Positions 7,602 through 15,145 of a stretch of 19,045 nt of DNA are shown piece by piece. Position 1 is the first letter of the stretch. Each line of letters starts with the position of its first letter. The stretch covers positions 1-19,045 of the forward strand of contig CAMCIX010000003.1 of assembly GCA_945875045.1 (NCBI GenBank), read 5' to 3'. The position numbers were made by a program, and so were the translations under genes. This DNA comes from an uncultured Clostridia bacterium (GTDB lineage: Bacteria; Bacillota; Clostridia; Oscillospirales; Acutalibacteraceae). The notes under the pieces were generated by a model that did no database searches, had not been told where the DNA came from, and worked only from the letters and a program-made list of their open reading frames with translations.

Positions 7602-7653
7602 ATGTCCTATCACAGACATTATACAATGTCTATGAGAAAATGTCAATATGTCC
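7602..7653. promoter_or_regulatory. Cluster of five ATGTCN boxes over the AlbA_2 promoter
   Basis: Boxes on the plus strand: ATGTCC 7602-7607, AGACAT (reverse) 7614-7619, ATGTCT 7626-7631, ATGTCA 7640-7645, ATGTCC 7648-7653. AGACATT (7614-7620) and AATGTCT (7625-7631) form a perfect inverted repeat across ATAC that covers the -10. This arrangement fits an operator for a regulator that blocks its own promoter. Confidence 0.65.
7618..7646 (-). promoter_or_regulatory. Perfect-consensus promoter of the AlbA_2 regulator gene
   Basis: On the minus strand TTGACA (7641-7646) and TATAAT (7618-7623) are separated by exactly 17 bases. Both hexamers match the sigma-70/sigma-A consensus at all positions, 33 bases before the ATG. 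Such a strong promoter covered by repeated boxes is expected to be held down by a repressor. Confidence 0.85.
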
Positions 7654-7700
7654 ATGAGCATTTATCGTTATAATTCTCCTATCAAGTGGCTTTTATACCG

Positions 7701-7886
7701 TTAAAATCTTAATTTGCGAAAAGCCTGTTTGCTTTTTGAGATGTTCTTAAAGTATTTCATCAGAGAGATTTGCGGTATTTTGCCGGAGAGATTTGCTGTA
7801 AATTGATTCTCCGACTGTGCGGTTATCGCATCACATTTTGCAAAATGTTCAGTTTGTGCTTTGATAACTGCTGTTTTTCTTCGATT
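7701..7886 (-). pseudogene. 61-codon open frame without a usual start codon, between TrbL-like and AlbA_2 genes
   Basis: The minus strand is open from just after a TAG (7887-7889) to TAA (7701-7703). The frame reads NRRKTAVIKAQTEHFAKCDA, then QSENQFTANLSGKIPQ, and ends KQAFRKLRF. There is no ATG, GTG or TTG start until an internal Met 19 residues before the end. The composition looks protein-like, but I do not recognise a family. It may be a relic of a gene interrupted when the regulator cassette entered, a non-ATG gene, or chance. Two copies of GAGAGATTTGC (plus-strand 7763-7773 and 7786-7796) lie within it. Confidence 0.3.
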
Positions 7887-7890
7887 CTAA

Positions 7891-8727
7891 TTACAATCCC
7901 ATCATTTCACGCACAATGCGGTCTGCCATTTTAACGCTGCCGACGAGAACAAGCATATTGAATATCAGCTCACCAACATAGCTCCACACCTGCGTAACCG
8001 CTGCTGCGGAAGTATCTACCGTCGGCGGGCTTGAAGCAAATACCGAAAAGATAACACAGGCAAGCACGATAATTGCTCCTTCAAGAAGCACGGCACAGTA
8101 GCTTTTTAAGAATGTCTTGCCCACATTCTCGGTCGGCTGTCCCGCAAAGGTGGAAAGCGGAACAGGGGCGATTGCCGAGTACATATAGATTTTGAAGAAT
8201 CGCCCGTAAACGCTCATAATCATAATGAAGGACAGCACCGTTATGAATAAGCCGCCAATCAGCGTAACTGCCCATAGCGGTATTGATTCCCAAAATCCGC
8301 AGTCTTCAATGGCATCAATTATGCTTTGCGGCAATGCTGTTGAAGATGAACCGGCAATTCCGGAAGCCGTCATTATCTTGGAAATAACTCCTTGCACAAT
8401 TACCATCAGTTTGAGCATCAATTCGAGACCGTAGGTTATAACGCCCTTTGCAAGTGCAAAACGGATAAACAGCTTTAAGGCATGTTCCGGTTTCTTAACT
8501 TCTGTTAAAGAACCGCAGGTTTTCACAACGCCTACAACAAAAAACAGGACGAGCAAAGCATATCCGATAGCCTGCAACGCCCCGTGAATACTCAGTATTA
8601 CCTGCCATATCGCACCGCCCTTAAAGTTTTCGGGTGATTGCGTAAGCAGCGTCCATATCTCTGCAAACTTTGAGTTCCAAGTTTCAAGTGCATTTTGCAG
8701 ATTTTGAACTACCCAGTTATCGGACAA
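7891..8727 (-). CDS. TrbL/VirB6-like conjugal transfer channel protein
   Basis: This 278-residue membrane protein has about six hydrophobic segments (near residues 46-68, 85-115, 150-172, 175-200, 213-235 and 250-270), including QAIGYALLVLFFVVGVV and LIGGLFITVLSFIMIM. After them come SAIAPVPLSTFAGQPTENVG and a final KMADRIVREMMGL, features of the TrbL/CD1112 family that forms the inner-membrane part of the channel, like VirB6. The start is TTG at 8727, supported by AAAGGA (8739-8744) with about 11 bases of spacing and by the overlapping AGGAG; an out-of-frame ATG lies between. It follows the Maff2 gene closely, as in related elements. It is the last conjugation gene before the regulator cassette. 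Confidence 0.88.
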   Translation of the reverse strand: MSDNWVVQNLQNALETWNSKFAEIWTLLTQSPENFKGGAIWQVILSIHGALQAIGYALLVLFFVVGVVKTCGSLTEVKKPEHALKLFIRFALAKGVITYGLELMLKLMVIVQGVISKIMTASGIAGSSSTALPQSIIDAIEDCGFWESIPLWAVTLIGGLFITVLSFIMIMSVYGRFFKIYMYSAIAPVPLSTFAGQPTENVGKTFLKSYCAVLLEGAIIVLACVIFSVFASSPPTVDTSAAAVTQVWSYVGELIFNMLVLVGSVKMADRIVREMMGL

Positions 8728-8789
8728 GTTTCATCACTCCTTTCAAAGATTTGTCGGGCGGAGCTTTTCGGCTCCGTCCGGCTTCTTGC

Positions 8790-9143
8790 TCAACCCGTAA
8801 TGAGATTAAGAATCTCTTTTGCAAAGGTAATGACAATACCGCCCGCAACCGTCAAAAAGCCGTTGGCTCTCTGCGACGGATCGTGGGATTTAAGAGAAAG
8901 TCCCACCTGCACAATACCGAAGCCGAGCATGATAAGTCCGATTGCTCGGATAAGTCCGAAAATAAAGTCGGACAAGTTGTTGACTACGGTAAGCGGATCG
9001 TCATTTGCGGCAAACGCCGTCATAGACATGGTAAACATAAGTGCTACCACAAGCACAATGGCACAGTAAATGCTAAATCCCTTTCTGACCTTGTAGGGCA
9101 AGGGGAGTTTAGTGGTGTTCTTTTTGAGATTTGTTTTCTTCAT
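8790..9143 (-). CDS. Maff2-family (VirB2-like) small membrane protein
   Basis: This 117-residue protein has a basic N-terminus, a hydrophobic segment (YCAIVLVVALMFTMSMTAFA) that reads like a signal peptide with cleavage after AFA, and two further membrane helices separated by a short loop (FGLIRAIGLIMLGFGIVQVG; ANGFLTVAGGIVITFAKEIL). This two-helix layout matches Maff2/VirB2-type proteins, thought to form the channel or pilus-like part of the transfer apparatus. The ATG is preceded by GGAGGA (9152-9157 complement), 8 bases away. It overlaps the 3' end of the VirD4-like gene by 35 bases. The family call is strong; the pilin role is an inference. Confidence 0.87.
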   Translation of the reverse strand: MKKTNLKKNTTKLPLPYKVRKGFSIYCAIVLVVALMFTMSMTAFAANDDPLTVVNNLSDFIFGLIRAIGLIMLGFGIVQVGLSLKSHDPSQRANGFLTVAGGIVITFAKEILNLITG

Positions 9144-10998
9144 GATTTCTTTCCTCCATTTTTTCTTTTTTTAAGATTTCTTCAATTTCTTCTTCGGTCA
9201 AAATAGCAAAATCGCCGACCTCATCGGTAAGCTCAAACGGCTCCAGTTTCAAAACATCCCTGTCAAACCGGAAGCTGCCAATACTGTAATTCGGTCGGGT
9301 ATGGTCGTAAGGTTCGGCTCCGCCGTCTGCCGAGAGCTTGATATTCGGGTGCTTTAATATGTCATACTTCAAATCCATTATCGGTCGTTCACCTCGGATA
9401 AAGAGTAGGGCATATTTGTTATCCAGCATCCGAACCTCGTCCGGGGTCATCAGCTCGCGCCCGGTTATCTGCCAGTTGGTAGAATAGTTTCCGTTCCGTC
9501 CTTTGGATTGCCCGTAGGTATTCATATCAATGGTTTCTTTGCCGAGTAGTTTTGAGACATATTCGTGGGTGGACTGTTCGTTACCGCCCAAGTACAAAAA
9601 TTCATCGCAGTTACCGACAATGGATTCCCATTCTTTTTCAAATAGCTTTTTGAGCTGAGCCAAGTTCTGAATGATAATTGAAACGGATATTTCACGGCTT
9701 CGCATTGTGGAAAGAAGCTTATCAAACTCATCCGGCAGGGCGACATTTGCAAACTCGTCCATGACAAAATGCACATGAACCGGTAGTCTGCCGCCGTGTT
9801 TTACATCCGCACTGTAATAGAGCTGTTGGAAAAGCTGGGTATAAAGCATACCGACAATGAAGTTGTAACTCGAATCGTTATCCGGGATAACCGCATAAAT
9901 AGCGATTTTTTCTTCTCCAAGTCTGTCAAGCTCCATTTCATCCGATTGGGTGATAGCGGCAAGGCTGTCAAGATTGAATTTTTCCAGTCGTGCCACAAGT
10001 GTTATCTGAATGGATTTCAGAGTTTTACCGGAACCCGACCGATAGTTGCGGTAATATTTCAGTGCAATATGGTCGGGACTTCTTTCGGCAAGGCGTGAGA
10101 ACAGTCGGTCAAGCGGCGACATAAATCCATCGTCATCCTCCTTGACTTCACCGGAGCGTATCATCTCCATAACCATCGGGAAATTCTGTTCTTCGGGCGG
10201 TGCTTCATAGTGTAAATAGAAAACAAGTGCCAACAGCAGCATCATTGCCGCTTGATCCCAAAACGGGTCCTGCGACTGACTTCCTTTTGGCGTGGTGTTC
10301 TTAAAAATGTTCGTGACAAGCTTCTGAATATCATTATCCGAATGAAGATAGACAAATGGGTTATAGCAAAAGCTCTTATCCATATTGATGAGATCAAGAA
10401 CTTTGATGTCATAACCTTTTGCTTTCAAGAGACTTCCTGTGTCCCTCACATTCTCTCCCTTCGGATCGAGAATAACAAAGCTTGTATTTGCCTGCATAAT
10501 GTTCGGCTTGGCATAGAATCTTGTTTTGCCGGCACCCGAACCGCCGCACACAAGTACATTCAAATTTCGGCGGTGCTTATGACCGTCAAGACCGATTTTC
10601 GTTTTCTGCGTCAGAATCTTGTTTTCTTCGGGCTTTGCTTTATTCTCATACTTTTTGTTTACCTGTCCGGCATTGCCCCAATGTGCCGAACCGTGTTCTT
10701 CTCGGCGGCGATAGTTTCTTGCAGTGGATACATAAACGATAATACCGATAACATAGGCGCATATAAAAACGAGGACAGTTTTTAAGCTGTCCTCGCACCA
10801 TACAATATGAAACGGATTACCGAATACTGCCGCAAGATTTCTGATGAGGTTTGGAAGTCCCAAACCGATGGCAGGAGCTACAAGAAGTCCTAGCCATACG
10901 GTCGGGAGCAAACCTAACAGATAGAGAATAATATTCGCCCGAGAGAATTTATCTTCCCGCACGGTCTGCCTTTCGTTTTTCTTTCTTTGTCGGGGCAT
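9109..10998 (-). CDS. VirD4/TraG-type coupling ATPase (CD1115 family)
   Basis: This protein of about 629 residues links the relaxosome to the secretion channel and powers DNA transfer. Two N-terminal membrane segments (IILYLLGLLPTVWLGLLVAP and VLVFICAYVIGIIVYVS) are followed by the ATPase: Walker A GGSGAGKT near residues 152-159 and Walker B VHFVMDEFANV with the Asp-Glu pair near 414-415. The C-terminus is highly acidic (LTEEEIEEILKKEKMEE). An in-frame TTG directly precedes the ATG at 10998, and neither has a clear ribosome site; a GTG near residue 15 is a weaker alternative. The start region overlaps the upstream small gene by about 50 bases, suggesting coupled translation. The family call is certain, the exact start is not. 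Confidence 0.93.
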   Translation of the reverse strand: MPRQRKKNERQTVREDKFSRANIILYLLGLLPTVWLGLLVAPAIGLGLPNLIRNLAAVFGNPFHIVWCEDSLKTVLVFICAYVIGIIVYVSTARNYRRREEHGSAHWGNAGQVNKKYENKAKPEENKILTQKTKIGLDGHKHRRNLNVLVCGGSGAGKTRFYAKPNIMQANTSFVILDPKGENVRDTGSLLKAKGYDIKVLDLINMDKSFCYNPFVYLHSDNDIQKLVTNIFKNTTPKGSQSQDPFWDQAAMMLLLALVFYLHYEAPPEEQNFPMVMEMIRSGEVKEDDDGFMSPLDRLFSRLAERSPDHIALKYYRNYRSGSGKTLKSIQITLVARLEKFNLDSLAAITQSDEMELDRLGEEKIAIYAVIPDNDSSYNFIVGMLYTQLFQQLYYSADVKHGGRLPVHVHFVMDEFANVALPDEFDKLLSTMRSREISVSIIIQNLAQLKKLFEKEWESIVGNCDEFLYLGGNEQSTHEYVSKLLGKETIDMNTYGQSKGRNGNYSTNWQITGRELMTPDEVRMLDNKYALLFIRGERPIMDLKYDILKHPNIKLSADGGAEPYDHTRPNYSIGSFRFDRDVLKLEPFELTDEVGDFAILTEEEIEEILKKEKMEERNHEENKSQKEHH

Positions 10999-11140
10999 CA
11001 ATGGCTTTTATGAGCAAATCGTCAATATCTTCGGTAGGCTTACCTTCCTCCATATATTCCGTTCTTGCTTTATTGATACATCCAACAAGCAAACGGTGCT
11101 CAAAATCGTCCATCGTCATAATTCGCTTTGCTTCTGTCAT
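10949..11140 (-). CDS. Small conserved element protein, relative of the 57-aa protein at 17945-18118
   Basis: This 63-residue protein has no signal peptide or membrane segment. The core INKARTEYMEEGKPTEDIDD is closely matched by VMKARNAYIDERKPTEDVDE in the first gene of the element's operon, so the two are paralogues. The C-terminus is very basic (KKEKRKADRAGR). The ATG has GGAGG about 8 bases upstream. It lies between the ArdC-like and VirD4-like genes and overlaps the latter's start. I do not recognise a named family. A regulatory or relaxosome-accessory role would be a guess based on position. Confidence 0.75.
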   Translation of the reverse strand: MTEAKRIMTMDDFEHRLLVGCINKARTEYMEEGKPTEDIDDLLIKAIDAPTKKEKRKADRAGR

Positions 11141-11154
11141 AGCGAATTCCTCCT

Positions 11155-12051
11155 TTATCTTGCGCCGTCATCTCTGGAACGCTTCGCTTTCTGCTGTTCC
11201 TCCATAATACGGTTCATATCCTGCGATAATTCATTGGCAGAATCACGAATCTTGTCAAGCTGACCGCGAATTGCTTTTGGCTCTGTGTCCTTGAACATTT
11301 CGGGAACCTTTTCAAAGTCAAAGTCACCGGTATCAAAACCGTTACGCTCGCAAAGCACATAGGTTGCACAATAAGCAGTAAACACGCATTCCTCACGGGA
11401 AATACCGTTCTTTGCAAAGTTGGCAATGACGATTTCCTGCGAAAGACTTCTGAAAATATCTTCGCCGTCAAGTCCCTGACGGATATAGATAGCGTCGTCC
11501 TTCGGCACATATCTTGCACACACATTGCCGTCAAGCTCGTTCGTCATACGAATGTCGCAAGGGGATGAAGAAATCAAAGCCTTTAACACTCTGCGTTCAT
11601 CCGGCGTTCTGCGGGAGTAGTTTCGTTCACTGTTGGTCTGTGAAATGTCAAAGATTTTTTTCACATTGATAGAAAAGCCGGTTGAACCGTCCTCGCGGGC
11701 AAACTCATTGCCGGGTTCGAGCAAGGTAATGGCACGCTCGCCTTTTTGGACGAACACGCCTTTTTCTTTCCATGTTTCAAAGTCGGCAAGATAGGTTGCT
11801 TCGTTATTCTGATACGAAATGAGCAAAGCATTGCTGACAGAGTATTTTCCGAATCTGCTTTGGATGAGCAGATAGTCGCGGAAGGTTTCGGGGTTATCGA
11901 CTGCCTCCTTGGTGGCAGCGTCAAGCATCTCAAATGCTTCGGTGCGTTCCTGCTGTTTCCTTGCTGCCCATTCATCTTTGTTAAACGGGCGTTCGGTTTT
12001 AGACTCCTTTTTTTCACCGTTTGCGGTAAAAAGATCATCATAATTATTCAT
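11155..12051 (-). CDS. ArdC-like ssDNA-binding domain protein
   Basis: This 298-residue protein contains a segment typical of the ArdC/LtrC N-terminal domain: FRDYLLIQSRFGKYSVSNAL, LISYQNNEATYLADFETWKE, GVFVQKGERAITLLEP. That domain binds single-stranded DNA and occurs in anti-restriction or transfer proteins of conjugative elements. A region where many relatives carry a zinc-protease HExxH motif reads QEIVI here (residues 205-209), so any peptidase activity is probably lost. The ATG has an AGGAGA site upstream and follows the PcfB-like stop by three bases. It probably protects or handles the transferred strand; this is an inference. The domain call is from motif memory. Confidence 0.7.
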   Translation of the reverse strand: MNNYDDLFTANGEKKESKTERPFNKDEWAARKQQERTEAFEMLDAATKEAVDNPETFRDYLLIQSRFGKYSVSNALLISYQNNEATYLADFETWKEKGVFVQKGERAITLLEPGNEFAREDGSTGFSINVKKIFDISQTNSERNYSRRTPDERRVLKALISSSPCDIRMTNELDGNVCARYVPKDDAIYIRQGLDGEDIFRSLSQEIVIANFAKNGISREECVFTAYCATYVLCERNGFDTGDFDFEKVPEMFKDTEPKAIRGQLDKIRDSANELSQDMNRIMEEQQKAKRSRDDGAR

Positions 12052-12054
12052 ACA

Positions 12055-12831
12055 TCATCTCTCCTTAGATTTTTTCTTTTTTGGTGGAGCTTTGTGCTCT
12101 GCGGTTTTGTTCGGGCTGTTTTTGGATTTGCCTTTCGGTTTTTTCTCTCTGTCCATTTCCTCGCGGATTTCCTTAAGTTCTTTGCGCACAGATGGACGGC
12201 GTTCGGCTAATGTTCGTTCATCCGCCGAATGGTCCTTTGAATCTGGACTGCTCTTTGAAGAAGGCACGGACTGACTTTGTTTCGCAGTCCGTGCCTCTGT
12301 GGGGTTTACGGTATGCGGTTCCTCCTTTGTGGGGTTGGGTTTTGCCATAACCTCATCGAGGAACTTATCCGCTTCGCTTTTTTCCTTTGAAGCACGCTCG
12401 GGAGCATCCTTCTCTTGTACTTTTTCAGGATATACATCGGCAACATTTTCGGGAACAAGACCTAACTTTTCAAAAATGCGGTCTACCTTTGCTTTGTCCT
12501 CCGCTTTAACCATAACCTCCGTAATACCGTCGTTTTTATTTCTGTCCTTTAGCACGGTATAGAGCATACCGTATTTCTTTGCCTGCTCGCAGAACCTTTT
12601 CAGGTTTGCGTCCGACACCTGATAAATGTCCAGTTTCTTGCCGGACTTCACAAGGTTGGAAAGCCGCATCTGACCTTTGGTTTTCTTGGATTGCTTAGAC
12701 AAATCCTTTAGGGCTTTGAAAAGTAGCTTTGCAACTTCTTTTGCTCCGGAGCCTGTAATTTTTAATGCGGCTTCGGCTCCGTTAAGTGACATTCTCACCA
12801 CTTGATCTGCCGCTTCTGCTGATGTGTTCAT
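12055..12831 (-). CDS. PcfB-family (DUF3801) protein
   Basis: This 258-residue protein has a structured N-terminal half with the PcfB/DUF3801 pattern: GAEAALKITGSGAKEVAKLL, then KGQMRLSNLVKSGKKLDIYQ, a YGMLYTVLKDRN strand and DRIFEKLGLVPENV. The C-terminal half (about 130-258) is low-complexity, charged and Ser/Lys/Pro-rich, ending KKKKSKER, and is probably disordered. PcfB is encoded beside the relaxase and coupling protein in enterococcal pCF10-like and clostridial elements. Its role is unclear, probably linked to relaxosome function. The start overlaps the relaxase 3' end by 50 bases. Confidence 0.85.
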   Translation of the reverse strand: MNTSAEAADQVVRMSLNGAEAALKITGSGAKEVAKLLFKALKDLSKQSKKTKGQMRLSNLVKSGKKLDIYQVSDANLKRFCEQAKKYGMLYTVLKDRNKNDGITEVMVKAEDKAKVDRIFEKLGLVPENVADVYPEKVQEKDAPERASKEKSEADKFLDEVMAKPNPTKEEPHTVNPTEARTAKQSQSVPSSKSSPDSKDHSADERTLAERRPSVRKELKEIREEMDREKKPKGKSKNSPNKTAEHKAPPKKKKSKER

Positions 12832-14191
12832 TCTTCAACCTATCCTTTCCTCTGAATTTTTCACTTTCGATACGTTTAAGCTTTTCCCGTACCGAGTCCA
12901 TACGCTCTAAAACTCCGTCGCAAGCGCCTACCTCACGGCGTAGCTTTTTGAGCTGCCTTGTGTAAATATCAATGTTGTACTTTGTCTTGCTTATCATGGC
13001 TTCGTCGCCGGCACGAATTGCCCGCTTTAAGGCATTTCGCATATCCTGCCTGAGTTTTATCACTTCCGGGATTTGTGCCGTCGCTTCCGCGCGAAAGCTG
13101 AGCAACTGTTTGTGGTTTTCAATTTTATGCTCGGTAAGCATCAAAAGCTGGTCGGAATAGCTTCGCATTTTGCCCTGATCCTCACGAACGAGAAAGCACA
13201 TCTTTTTATTCGTCTGCGGTCTTTCTGTCGTGATTCTCAGAGCAGTAACAAAGCAATGATAAACCGCCGTGTAATTCATAGACGCAACCGGTCGATCCTG
13301 TCCTTCAAAAATCTGCTGCGGTGACTCCTGCGGTGGGACTTCGGGAAACTCGGGACAGTCGTTGTATCGAATGCGTTCGACAATTTCTTCCGGCGAATAT
13401 CCGGGACCGAGAGAGCTAAAACGCACAAAGCGTTCACCGCCGATGTGCTTGATTTTCGGATACTTACCGCTTTGGTCGATGATAAAGCCCATCTGATCCA
13501 TCGCTTCAAGAAATTCAAGCCTACTTCCCGAGCCGCTTACAGCAATATCGATTGCTTCACGAATCGTACCTCGCACAGTCGGTCTGCCTTCAAATTCCGC
13601 TCGCCATTCGGCATAGCTTTTACCTTTTGCTTTCGGATTCCTGATAACAGAAAGACCGTACTCCTTACAGAGCCGGTCGCTGACTTCTCTCATTTGGTAG
13701 TAATCCTGCTTTGTACGATGATATTTCTTTCCGTCAACATACGAAACTGTGTTAATAACAAAGTGGTTGTGAATATGAGAGCCCTTATCTAAGTGGGTTG
13801 TGATAAGAACCTGATACCGATCGCCCCACAATTCTTTGGCAAGTGCTTTTCCGATTTCGTGTGCCTTATCCGGCGTCACTTCACCTTCGGCAAATGACTG
13901 ATACCCATGATAGGCGATAACACCACCTGTCTTTTCAAACTTTCGTTTCACCGCCATCATATCTTGAACCGCCGTGTCTTTATGACATCTGATTCCGTAA
14001 ACGAAAGATTTAAGATTTGTCGCCTCGTCCCGTTCCACATAAGAAACTATTCCGTCAAGGGTGCTTTCGGCACTCACTTTTTCAGTACCGGTTTGAAAAG
14101 ACACCGATTCGGTAGTTTTCTCAGGGTTCATGGCATACATAACTACCTTACCGATATATCCCTTAACACGCCACAGAGAAGTAACCGCCAT
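12782..14191 (-). CDS. Relaxase/mobilisation nuclease, MOBP type
   Basis: This 469-residue protein is the nuclease that nicks oriT and carries the strand. The catalytic N-terminal third shows the three-His metal site HIHNHFVIN (His139, His141, His143), the preceding AYHGYQSFAEGEVTPDKAHE and the downstream KYHRTKQDYYQMREVSDRLC. Tyr12 and Tyr19 are candidates for the nucleophile. The C-terminal half is charged and helical. The motifs are intact, so the protein is probably active. Its ATG overlaps the MobC stop (TAATG), showing tight coupling. The oriT candidate lies just upstream of MobC. Family assignment is sure; the MOB subgroup is likely but not tested. Confidence 0.95.
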   Translation of the reverse strand: MAVTSLWRVKGYIGKVVMYAMNPEKTTESVSFQTGTEKVSAESTLDGIVSYVERDEATNLKSFVYGIRCHKDTAVQDMMAVKRKFEKTGGVIAYHGYQSFAEGEVTPDKAHEIGKALAKELWGDRYQVLITTHLDKGSHIHNHFVINTVSYVDGKKYHRTKQDYYQMREVSDRLCKEYGLSVIRNPKAKGKSYAEWRAEFEGRPTVRGTIREAIDIAVSGSGSRLEFLEAMDQMGFIIDQSGKYPKIKHIGGERFVRFSSLGPGYSPEEIVERIRYNDCPEFPEVPPQESPQQIFEGQDRPVASMNYTAVYHCFVTALRITTERPQTNKKMCFLVREDQGKMRSYSDQLLMLTEHKIENHKQLLSFRAEATAQIPEVIKLRQDMRNALKRAIRAGDEAMISKTKYNIDIYTRQLKKLRREVGACDGVLERMDSVREKLKRIESEKFRGKDRLKNEHISRSGRSSGENVT

Positions 14192-14505
14192 TAGCTGTAA
14201 ACCGCCCGCATAAGTTCGGCAATAACCCTTTCAAGTTTATCTGTTTCTTTTCGGTACTGAACCTGATCCACAAAGCCGAGCGTGTTTGCTTTGGCGGCGA
14301 TTTGATTGATGTTATCTCCGATTTTATCTAGGGACTTTAGAATGGCATGAAAGTCGGCGGACGGTTGTTCTTTTATGGGGGTGTTTTTAAGGAGTGCAAG
14401 CAAATATGCCTGTCTCGTAAGACCGGCCTTTTTTGCTTGTCGCCTTAAATACAAATCTTCTTCATCGGATAGATGAAGATGGATTTCATTGTTTCTTTTT
14501 CTCAA
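14191..14505 (-). CDS. mobC: MobC-like relaxosome accessory protein
   Basis: This 104-residue protein resembles MobC proteins: an N-terminal ribbon-helix-helix-like DNA-binding part (NEIHLHLSDEEDLYLRRQAK, KAGLTRQAYLLALLK) followed by a helical region (LKSLDKIGDNINQIAAKANT) that is the mobilisation-protein hallmark. It likely binds oriT and opens the DNA for the relaxase. The start codon is TTG at 14505, with CCTCT-complement AGAGG (14513-14517) 7 bases upstream; no better start is near. Its stop overlaps the relaxase start by one base. The probable oriT is directly upstream. Confidence 0.88.
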   Translation of the reverse strand: MRKRNNEIHLHLSDEEDLYLRRQAKKAGLTRQAYLLALLKNTPIKEQPSADFHAILKSLDKIGDNINQIAAKANTLGFVDQVQYRKETDKLERVIAELMRAVYS

Positions 14506-14519
14506 ATTACCACCTCTTT

Positions 14520-14612
14520 TCCGGGGTTTTAGGGGCGGCAGCCCTTAACAAGCTGCCGATGTGGGGACACAAAGGCGATGCTTGCTAAGACAATGCCGCA
14601 CTCTAACCCCGC
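14520..14612 (-). other. Probable origin of transfer (oriT)
   Basis: This gap lies directly upstream of mobC, the usual oriT position in this element type. It holds an inverted repeat CGGCAGC (14536-14542) / GCTGCCG (14552-14558) with a 9-base spacer. A longer-range pair, CGGGGTT (14522-14528) and AACCCCG (14605-14611), brackets the region. No reading frame of note runs through it. The nick position cannot be named from sequence alone. Confidence 0.55.
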
Positions 14613-14620
14613 TGTTTATT

Positions 14621-15145
14621 TTATCTTTCCTCACGGATATCTTTGTTCTTTACCGGCTGAGAAACAGCACGTTCATAGTCGTCCCTTTTCATATAGCAAC
14701 GGTCGATTTTCCATGCGTTTTCTCCACGCATATATCCCTCAAGACGGACACATTGATCGGTTCCGTCAAGGCAAGAACCGTAGATAGAATAGCCTCCGGC
14801 TCCGCTGATAAATGCCTTGTTGTTGCTTGACACCACATAGGTTCGGGACTGCTCGGAATAGGGCTTATCAAAGCTATCGGGAGAGAATACGATATATCCG
14901 CAAACGGGTTCCTTATGCTTATCGTTGACATGATGGAATACATCGGACATCTCATGGTAGCTGAGGTCAATTACCGGCTCTGCCGATTCAAACTCCACGC
15001 CTTCAAAGCATTCCGCGTCAAGGATATATTCGCCTCTGTACCAACCGTCGCTGACTAACTGCTCTGCTTCTTCCAAACTGTCCGCTTCGACAGTTACCTT
15101 CATTTTGAGAGTTTCGATAATCGTTACATCAAATTCCTTCGCCAT
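14621..15145 (-). CDS. DpnD/PcfM-like protein with an extra C-terminal domain
   Basis: This 174-residue protein begins with EFDVTIIETLKMKVTVEADS, LEEAEQLVSDGWYRGEYILD, the DpnD/PcfM pattern found in small proteins of conjugative elements. The remainder (about 70-174) is a second compact part with GYIVFSPDSFDKPYSEQSRT, then SGAGGYSIYGSCLDGTDQCV and an ENAWKIDRCYM strand, for which I do not recognise a family. The ATG directly follows the stop of the upstream YodL-like gene (TAAATG), so translation is coupled. It ends just before the oriT candidate. Function is unknown; a role in host interaction is only a guess from the neighbourhood. Confidence 0.7.
   Translation of the reverse strand: MAKEFDVTIIETLKMKVTVEADSLEEAEQLVSDGWYRGEYILDAECFEGVEFESAEPVIDLSYHEMSDVFHHVNDKHKEPVCGYIVFSPDSFDKPYSEQSRTYVVSSNNKAFISGAGGYSIYGSCLDGTDQCVRLEGYMRGENAWKIDRCYMKRDDYERAVSQPVKNKDIREER

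Noticed and set aside
7763..7796. Two copies of GAGAGATTTGC 23 bases apart as the start of a repeat array
   Set aside because: Only two copies, with no third unit or regular spacer; not a CRISPR or satellite array.
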